A DNA stretch of 36,234 nt from an uncultured Campylobacter sp. (GTDB taxonomy: Bacteria > Campylobacterota > Campylobacteria > Campylobacterales > Campylobacteraceae). Shown here in pieces: positions 31,064-36,234 of the stretch. The translations under genes and the position numbers were made by a program. The stretch is from contig NZ_CALIIU010000070.1 of NCBI RefSeq assembly GCF_938017775.1, positions 1-36,234 on the forward strand. Reading direction: 5' to 3'. Each line of letters starts with the position of its first letter. The first letter of the stretch is position 1. The notes under the pieces were generated by a model. It ran no database searches. It was not told the DNA's origin and saw only the letters and a program-made list of their open reading frames with translations.

Positions 31064-32191
31064 TTAGCCGCTGTAATCGCTATCGCGAGTGATGATGAGC
31101 GTGTAGTTCGGATACGCGGCGCGTACCTGCTTGCAGACCGCGCGAAACGTCGCCTCCATGTCGGGCGCTGCGAAATCGACGATAACGTCGAAGCTGATCG
31201 CGCGCTTTTCCTCGTCGAGATAAAATCCATGTATCTGCGAGACGAACTCATGCGAAAACGCCATCTGCTTGATATGCTCGTAGATCTCGGCGGCGCGCGG
31301 ATCGTTTTTGTTAAATGCGTAAATTCCTACGGTGTCTAGGATGATATTAAATTTCGCAAAAACGGCGTTTTGGATGCGGCGCGTAAGAGCGTCGATCTGC
31401 GCCGCTGTCGTATCGCTTGCGACCTCGATATGCACCGAACCTACCATTTTATCGGGTCCGTAGTCATGAAACATCAGATCGTATGCGCCGATGACGCCCT
31501 CAAAGCCGCGCACGACGTCGTAAATTTCATTCGTCAGCTCCAAGCTCGGACGCGAGCCCAAAAGCTTGCTGATCGTATCGCGCAGAATTTCATACGCCGT
31601 TTTGATTAAAAGCGCCGAAATTATCGCGCCCAGATACGCCTCCAAGCTCAGCCCGAAAATAAGCGAAATAAAAGCCGCTACGAGGGTGGCTAGCGACACG
31701 AGCGCGTCGTATTTGGCGTCCACGCCGCTTGCGATGAGCGAGTCGGAATTTACGCGCTCGCCCGTCTTTTGCGTATAGAGCCCCAGGCTAAATTTCGCCG
31801 CGACCGCCACGGCGATGATGGCGAGCGAAATTGCATTATAATTCGCCGTTTGCGGATGGATGATCTTTTTGATCGATTCAACGAGCGAGACGCCGCCGGT
31901 GTAGAGGATGATGACGGCGATTACGATCGCGCTTAGATACTCGATCCTGCCGTGTCCGAAGGGGTGCGCGCGATCGGGTTGCTTGCTAGCAAGATGCACG
32001 CCCACGATCGTAATGACGGACGAAAGCGCGTCGCTTAGGTTATTTACGGCATCAAGCACGATCGCGATCGAGCCCGAAATCAGCCCCACGACGCCCTTAA
32101 ATGCCGCTAAAATTACATTTGAAACGATACCGATCGCACCGGTGCGAATGATGATTTTATCTCTGCTATACGCCGCTTGAGGCACTTCCAT
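31064..32191 (-). CDS. Cation diffusion facilitator (CDF) metal transporter
   Basis: 375 residues, normal length. Membrane part with six segments: LISGSIAIVLDAVNNLSDALSSV (TM2, Asp-rich metal site), HPFGHGRIEYLSAI (the HPFGHGR hallmark) and SLIASGVDAKYDALVSLATLVA (TM5 with Asp residues). A C-terminal cytoplasmic domain (about 210-290) has HDYGPDKMVGSVHIEV. It probably exports Zn, Fe or similar ions in exchange for protons; the metal cannot be assigned. Overlaps nothing, 18 bp downstream of the small secreted-protein gene, so likely the same operon. Confidence 0.9.
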   Translation of the reverse strand: MEVPQAAYSRDKIIIRTGAIGIVSNVILAAFKGVVGLISGSIAIVLDAVNNLSDALSSVITIVGVHLASKQPDRAHPFGHGRIEYLSAIVIAVIILYTGGVSLVESIKKIIHPQTANYNAISLAIIAVAVAAKFSLGLYTQKTGERVNSDSLIASGVDAKYDALVSLATLVAAFISLIFGLSLEAYLGAIISALLIKTAYEILRDTISKLLGSRPSLELTNEIYDVVRGFEGVIGAYDLMFHDYGPDKMVGSVHIEVASDTTAAQIDALTRRIQNAVFAKFNIILDTVGIYAFNKNDPRAAEIYEHIKQMAFSHEFVSQIHGFYLDEEKRAISFDVIVDFAAPDMEATFRAVCKQVRAAYPNYTLIITRDSDYSG

Positions 32192-32209
32192 TATCTCTCC
32201 TTTGAAATT

Positions 32210-32596
32210 TTACTCTAAGCCGCAATCGCTGCGCGTGTAGGTCAGATCGGCGATTTTTTCGCCGCTTTGCAGAAATTGTCGCACGCCTATGCGTTTTAGA
32301 CCGCCCGCTTTCATCGTCGCGCAAACGTCCTTTTGCCTATCGGCGCGCAAAACTCTCTCAAAATTTTGCTTTATTTTAGGATCTACTTTATCCCAAATTA
32401 TGTTTTTTAGGGTCATGGAAACTATAAATTTATCGCCTTCGCACGTAGCCGCACCCAACTTTATATCTTCAGTCTCTGGGTGACTGCGCCCATTTACGGC
32501 GTCCGCCAAAGCCTTGCAGCGCTCGGCATCGGCATCTCCCGCAAGCGCTGCGCTGCAGATAAATACGCCGAACAGGGCGAGTATAAATTTTTTCAT
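32210..32596 (-). CDS. Small secreted protein with four cysteines
   Basis: 128 residues: signal peptide (1-19, cut after SAALA), mature protein of about 109 residues with four Cys (in ERCKAL, ATCEGD, DVCATM and SDCGLE), suggesting two disulfides in the periplasm. I recognise no family. AAGGAG lies before the ATG and a TATGAT -10 candidate lies at 32626-32631. It precedes the CDF transporter gene by 18 bp, which hints at a joint role in metal or envelope homeostasis, without proof. Confidence 0.7.
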   Translation of the reverse strand: MKKFILALFGVFICSAALAGDADAERCKALADAVNGRSHPETEDIKLGAATCEGDKFIVSMTLKNIIWDKVDPKIKQNFERVLRADRQKDVCATMKAGGLKRIGVRQFLQSGEKIADLTYTRSDCGLE

Positions 32597-32955
32597 TTTT
32601 ATCTCCTTATTTTTATTTGAAATCTATCATATTAAAATTTTAAATTCAATCTATTTTTGAAATTTAAAGACTTATTTGCGCGGCGCAAATCCGCGAGCCG
32701 CCAAAATTCCTTGCGTTAAATTAGTGGCATAAATTCAGCAAATCACCGCTAGAAATTTCTAAATCGCGACAAAAATTCTTTAAATTCCGCGTGAAATTCT
32801 ATGAGCGGAAATTTTTGCGACGGATCATATGCGCTCGCTCAAAGCGGCGTGCGGCGAGATCGTCCGTATCTTTTTTAACTCGCCTTTAAGTTATAGATTT
32901 AACGCAGCTTTGAAAAGCTCCAGCCAATCCGCGCCCGCCGTTTAAATTTATAAAT
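32597..32955. other. 359-bp spacer, no gene seen
   Basis: Contains the likely promoter of the secreted-protein gene at its left end. The rest holds AAATTT words and no supported frame. Confidence 0.5.
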
Positions 32956-34149
32956 TTAATGCAGTTCCGCGTTGAGTTTGATCGCACGCTTGCTAATGCT
33001 TGCCGTAATCTGCCCGCTTTGGCTATTTTGTCGGAAGTGCAGACCGCTAAGCCCGGCAAGCTCAAGCCCTTTATAAATTTCACGATCGAACGCAAAGCCC
33101 GCATTTAGCGCTGCTAGCGCTTCGCGATCCTTTTGCGCGATGAAAACCTTCGTGCCCTCAAGTACCGCAATACCGGCATCCACGATGCAGCGGTCGCCTA
33201 GCGGAATGCCCGTTACGGAGTTTGCGCCCAGCAAGCAGTGCTTGCCGATGCTCACGGCATTGCCGTTGGTGCCGCTTAGCACGCCCAAAATCGATGCGCC
33301 ACCGCCTATGTCGCTGCCCTCGCCCACGACGACCGAGCTGCTGACGCGCCCCTCGATCATAACGCTACCGGTCGTACCTGCGTTGAAATTTACATACGCA
33401 GCGCCCGGCATCACGGTCGTACCCGCAGCGATATGCGCACCCAAACGCACCTTTGCGTCATCTAAAATCCGAACGTTTTGCGGCGGTACGACGTGGCTTA
33501 GGTAGCGCGGAAATTTATCGACGCTGATGATGCGCGGATAGCGGCCCTGCATTTTTAAAGAGATTTCGTTTTCTCGCAGCCACCAAAGCTCGATCGGACG
33601 GGCGTTTTCGTCCCACGCGACATTCGGAAGCACGCTAAATGCGCCATCTAGATTGAGCGTGCGCGGCTCGCAGAGATTTAGCGAAAGCGCGTAAAGCTTG
33701 AGATAGATGCTCTCGACGCTTTTTGGCGCGGCATCCTCGAAGATGAAGCTAGCGCAAAAGCTTGCGTGCTCGTCCGATTTCATCGCCTCTTTAACCGCAA
33801 GCAGCACCTGTAGATTTTTGTGTGCGCCCTCTTTGGCGTCTGGCTGTAGAAATTTTAAAACCTCGATCGCCTTTTTTAGGGCTTTATGCGTTAGCGTAAA
33901 AATACACTCGCTACCGCTAAAATCCACGACCTCGCCGCATTCGGCTAGAGCATGGATTAGCACTGCTGCGCTTACTAGCCCGTCTTTAAAATTTACGTGT
34001 GCGTAATTTACGCTTAGACTTTTATGCTCCTCCGCACGCCCCTTAAATATGCGCCCGACCGCCCACATGATCGGATCGCGATAACCCTTTTTGGCGCGAA
34101 CTTTATCTGCAAAAGCCTGAAGCTCGCTTAGGCTTTTAATCTCTTTCAT
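32956..34149 (-). CDS. dapD: Tetrahydrodipicolinate N-succinyltransferase, epsilon type
   Basis: 397 residues. DapD acylates tetrahydrodipicolinate with succinyl-CoA in lysine/diaminopimelate synthesis. The N-terminal half (GYRDPIMWAVGRIFKG, PNVAWDENARPIELWWLRENEISL) is characteristic of the long epsilonproteobacterial form. The C-terminal part is a left-handed beta-helix of hexapeptide repeats: VRLGAHIAAGTTVMPGAAYVNFNAGT, MIEGRVSSSVVVGEGSDIGGGASILGVLSGT and IGKHCLLGANSVTGIPLGD. AAGGA precedes the ATG, with TATACT further upstream. Normal length; no insert. Confidence 0.94.
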   Translation of the reverse strand: MKEIKSLSELQAFADKVRAKKGYRDPIMWAVGRIFKGRAEEHKSLSVNYAHVNFKDGLVSAAVLIHALAECGEVVDFSGSECIFTLTHKALKKAIEVLKFLQPDAKEGAHKNLQVLLAVKEAMKSDEHASFCASFIFEDAAPKSVESIYLKLYALSLNLCEPRTLNLDGAFSVLPNVAWDENARPIELWWLRENEISLKMQGRYPRIISVDKFPRYLSHVVPPQNVRILDDAKVRLGAHIAAGTTVMPGAAYVNFNAGTTGSVMIEGRVSSSVVVGEGSDIGGGASILGVLSGTNGNAVSIGKHCLLGANSVTGIPLGDRCIVDAGIAVLEGTKVFIAQKDREALAALNAGFAFDREIYKGLELAGLSGLHFRQNSQSGQITASISKRAIKLNAELH

Positions 34150-34179
34150 ATTTAATCCTTAATCGCAAAATTGCGCGGG

Positions 34180-34185
34180 AGTATA
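34180..34185 (-). promoter_or_regulatory. Candidate -10 box of dapD
   Basis: TATACT on the minus strand, 30 bp before the dapD ATG. Downstream, CGCAAAATTGCG makes a short palindrome in the leader. Confidence 0.45.
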
Positions 34186-34294
34186 TCTAAATTTAATTTA
34201 AAAGGAAGTTTTACGGAGGTGCTAAACCATAAATTAATATCGTAAAATGTTTTGCTTTAGGCTTTATATATAATAATTTTATTGCTTATTTAAA

Positions 34295-35031
34295 TTACAA
34301 ATATTTTATATCACCATCGAAAGGAATTTGTCTAATTTCGTCAATTTCATTAGTAAATCCATCGGCGTCTTTAAAAAGTCCCAAAATAGCAATTCTGCCA
34401 TATCTAAACAACAATCTTCCCTCAATATATTTTTCTTCGTTTTTTGAATATATTTTTACTTTATCATGAGCCAAACCAATCAACTTCAAAAATGAATAAT
34501 CAAGCTTAACATAGTTATCAAGGCAGAAAAAAATACTAAAAATATAAAAGAAAAATATTAGCGACGAACCTATAATTATCCATCTTATTTCTTTAGAATA
34601 TAAAAATAAACATAACAAGACCGAAAGAAATATAAGCGTGACAATATAAAAAATAATTAAAGTCATCGCCGATGTTAGATCCATTTTCTTGAACGCTAAT
34701 AAACCAAAAATAATCAATACAATAATAGCCACTGTTACACAAATAGCCATTGTTACACATATAAAACCCTTAACACGATAGCATTCAAAAAACAAGAATA
34801 CAGACAAAATTGATGGTAGATATAAAATCATTATAATAGGTAATACTAATAAAAAGAAGGCTAAAACAAAAACGAACTTGTTTTCTTTAAATATGCTACA
34901 GTCAAAAAATTTATATTTTTCATATATGGAATAAAAGCGGCATAACCAAATACAGACATAGCTATGGAAGCTATGGACAGAAATGAAAGCAAGTATTTAG
35001 CGCTATTTAATACATCAATTGCTGGTAACAT
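34295..35031 (-). pseudogene. A+T-rich membrane-protein gene broken by a frameshift
   Basis: A strong ribosome site (AGAAGGAGG) precedes ATG at 35031. That frame gives one membrane segment (LLSFLSIASIAMSVFGYAAF) and stops at 34861 after 56 residues. The other frame opens before that stop (YEKYKFFDCSIFKENKFVFVLAFFLLVLP) and runs to 34295 with at least four membrane segments and a soluble C-terminus (KVKIYSKNEEKYIEGRLLFRYGRIAILG). A T6 run on the coding strand (34904-34909) is a likely slip point; one more T joins the frames into about 245 residues. Family unknown. The A+T-rich base use differs from the flanks, so it may be acquired. Confidence 0.6.
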
Positions 35032-35073
35032 AAAAACCTCCTTCTAATTTATATTTTACATTATACCATAAAA

Positions 35074-36099
35074 CTACCTAAACACATCATCCATCGGCGT
35101 GCTTTCGCATTTCTTGCGGTCCGCTTCTACCGAGAGTAGGCGAGCTTTGCTTTCGTCTAAAATTTTTGGTGTAATAACAAGCCCCGGTAGGTCTAAGGAA
35201 TTTACGGCGTGCTTGCCGGCAAATGCCCCCAGGCCTCTGCCAAATATCCCGTTTACGCGCCCGTTCATATCATAAATCTCGCTGCCGTCGCAGTGAAAGA
35301 CATTGCCCGAGATGCACTCGCATTTAAGCCCATCCGCAGCCTCTGTGTATCTGTAGTCCTCGACGTAAAGCGCACCGCTTACACCACGGACGCTACTTAT
35401 GGGGTTGTAAATTAACACGGCTAGAATTTCATTCTTTTGCGGATTTGAGATCTCCCACTCCACGGCGCGATATGAGCTAAGCAGTAGCACGATGGGCTTA
35501 TCGGATTTAGCTAAATTTAGCTTGACGCGATTATTCATCTGCGCGCTTTCGTAGATCGCGCCCAGCCACAGATCGTAGTCCTTATCCGCAGGGATCTTGG
35601 CTACGGCGTCTTTTTGACGATAAAAGGGCTCTACATCTTTAAAATCCACGAAAAGCTCGCTAGAATGCGCGTCATTTAAAAACCACGCTTCGATCTTGTG
35701 CTTGCCCTTGCTAAATTTATACGTAAGCGGGCGCTTTTGATTGCTCGACGTCCCACCTAGCACATCCGTGCCGTCCACGGCGATTACCAGCGTAGACCAG
35801 CCGTAATCTCCTAGCACCATCTTTTCGATATCGGCGTCAAAATTAAACTCGCCTACCCAATACGCCATAAGATTTGGAGACGGAATTTCATGGAAAGAAT
35901 TTCCTTCGTAATTGACGCTGATGCGATCGACATTTTCAGAGAAAACAACTTTCTTAGGCTCATCTTTATTCAGATAAAACGCCAAAAACTTATCCTGCGG
36001 GATCTGCGCGTCCGCGGTAATCTCTTTCGCCCATTTTTGCATATTGCTCTCTTGCGCGAACGCCGCAAATGCAAGCACCAAAATAATCAAAAACCTCAT
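35074..36099 (-). CDS. Secreted protein of unknown family
   Basis: 341 residues with a signal peptide (1-15, MRFLIILVLAFAAFA). The mature part is rich in beta-strand-like stretches: AYWVGEFNFDADIEKMVLGDYGWSTLVIAVDGTDVLGG, then KHKIEAWFLNDAHSSELFVDF, which resembles a PA14- or lectin-like beta-sandwich module in general character, though I cannot assign a family. LKCECISGNVFHCDG has clustered cysteines. A C-terminal MDDVFR follows charged residues. Upstream, a TTATAC -10 candidate and AAAGG are present. No neighbour explains it. Confidence 0.7.
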   Translation of the reverse strand: MRFLIILVLAFAAFAQESNMQKWAKEITADAQIPQDKFLAFYLNKDEPKKVVFSENVDRISVNYEGNSFHEIPSPNLMAYWVGEFNFDADIEKMVLGDYGWSTLVIAVDGTDVLGGTSSNQKRPLTYKFSKGKHKIEAWFLNDAHSSELFVDFKDVEPFYRQKDAVAKIPADKDYDLWLGAIYESAQMNNRVKLNLAKSDKPIVLLLSSYRAVEWEISNPQKNEILAVLIYNPISSVRGVSGALYVEDYRYTEAADGLKCECISGNVFHCDGSEIYDMNGRVNGIFGRGLGAFAGKHAVNSLDLPGLVITPKILDESKARLLSVEADRKKCESTPMDDVFR

Positions 36100-36143
36100 T
36101 ACTGACCTTTCTTATTTCGTATAAAAGTAAAATCCCTAAACCT

Positions 36144-36167
36144 AAAATCCCTAGGCTTAGGGATTTT
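36144..36167. repeat. Perfect 10-bp hairpin
   Basis: AAAATCCCTA (36144-36153) and TAGGGATTTT (36158-36167) with a GGCT loop; further ATCCCTA copies lie just left. It may be a two-way terminator of a gene beyond the right edge, but only the stem itself supplies the T run. Confidence 0.5.
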
Positions 36168-36234
36168 GCCGCCTTGGCTCCACAGCCTATACGAATAAAA
36201 TTCCAACTGCTTAAATTTCAGCTGCGCGAGAAAT

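Noticed and set aside
1..36234. Insertion sequence, transposase or prophage genes
   Set aside because: No transposase, integrase or phage structural motifs were seen in any frame, despite the repeats and island-like A+T-rich blocks.

Overview
The window looks like chromosomal DNA from a Campylobacter-type epsilonproteobacterium. Most of it has a mixed, roughly half G+C composition, which would fit one of the higher-G+C oral species (C. gracilis, C. rectus or C. showae); the species is a guess. The genus-level evidence is protein content and order: kdsA, serS, nadD-rsfS, ribH-nusB-pyrF, an epsilon-type dapD, a thiS-thiF-thiG-thiH-thiE series, and a NikK-M-L-Q-O nickel uptake operon with a Helicobacter/Campylobacter-style NikR operator.

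Layout. 1-1770: an A+T-rich block on the minus strand with two tandem pairs of small paralogous genes (the first pair resembles toxin-immunity proteins, the second pair are small membrane-anchored proteins, one frameshifted). 1847-2147: tRNA-Lys, tRNA-Asp, tRNA-Val. 2276-5248: a lytic transglycosylase, kdsA, a PH-domain membrane protein and an unusual tRNA-Glu(CTC). 5304-9489: the nickel energy-coupling-factor-type operon on the minus strand, with a NikR-like operator. 9630-14132: serS, a spacer ORF, nadD fused in frame to rsfS, and a sodium-dependent transporter. 14698-19093: a LysE-type exporter, sodB with a palindromic operator, a decayed SMR-exporter locus, and ribH-nusB-pyrF. 19578-22416: a Cdd1-like protein with two compensating frameshifts, a DUF3108 protein and a pentapeptide-repeat membrane protein. 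22596-30855: the thiamine thiazole genes and a YbiT-like ABC-F ATPase. 31064-36099: a CDF metal transporter with a small secreted protein, dapD, a frameshifted A+T-rich membrane-protein gene and a secreted protein.

The most unusual property is a very dense short motif centred on AAATTT. It fills intergenic DNA (13 copies counted by hand in 501 bp at 4076-4576), and it also builds arrays with periods that are multiples of three: 15 bp at 8358-8528, 10999-11094 and 22145-22276; 18 bp inside nadD; 27 bp between thiH and thiE. These arrays stay open as coding sequence. They appear as long low-complexity inserts inside conserved enzymes (KdsA about 130 residues, NadD about 245, ThiE about 225, NikO about 45), as a 212-residue tail on NusB, and as three spacer ORFs that fill the gap between two operon genes and overlap the downstream start codon (the first of these also overlaps the upstream stop codon only in the thi case). 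This is the best candidate here for an undescribed phenomenon. AAATTT fits RAATTY, the methylation motif linked to DNA uptake in C. jejuni, which gives one testable explanation.
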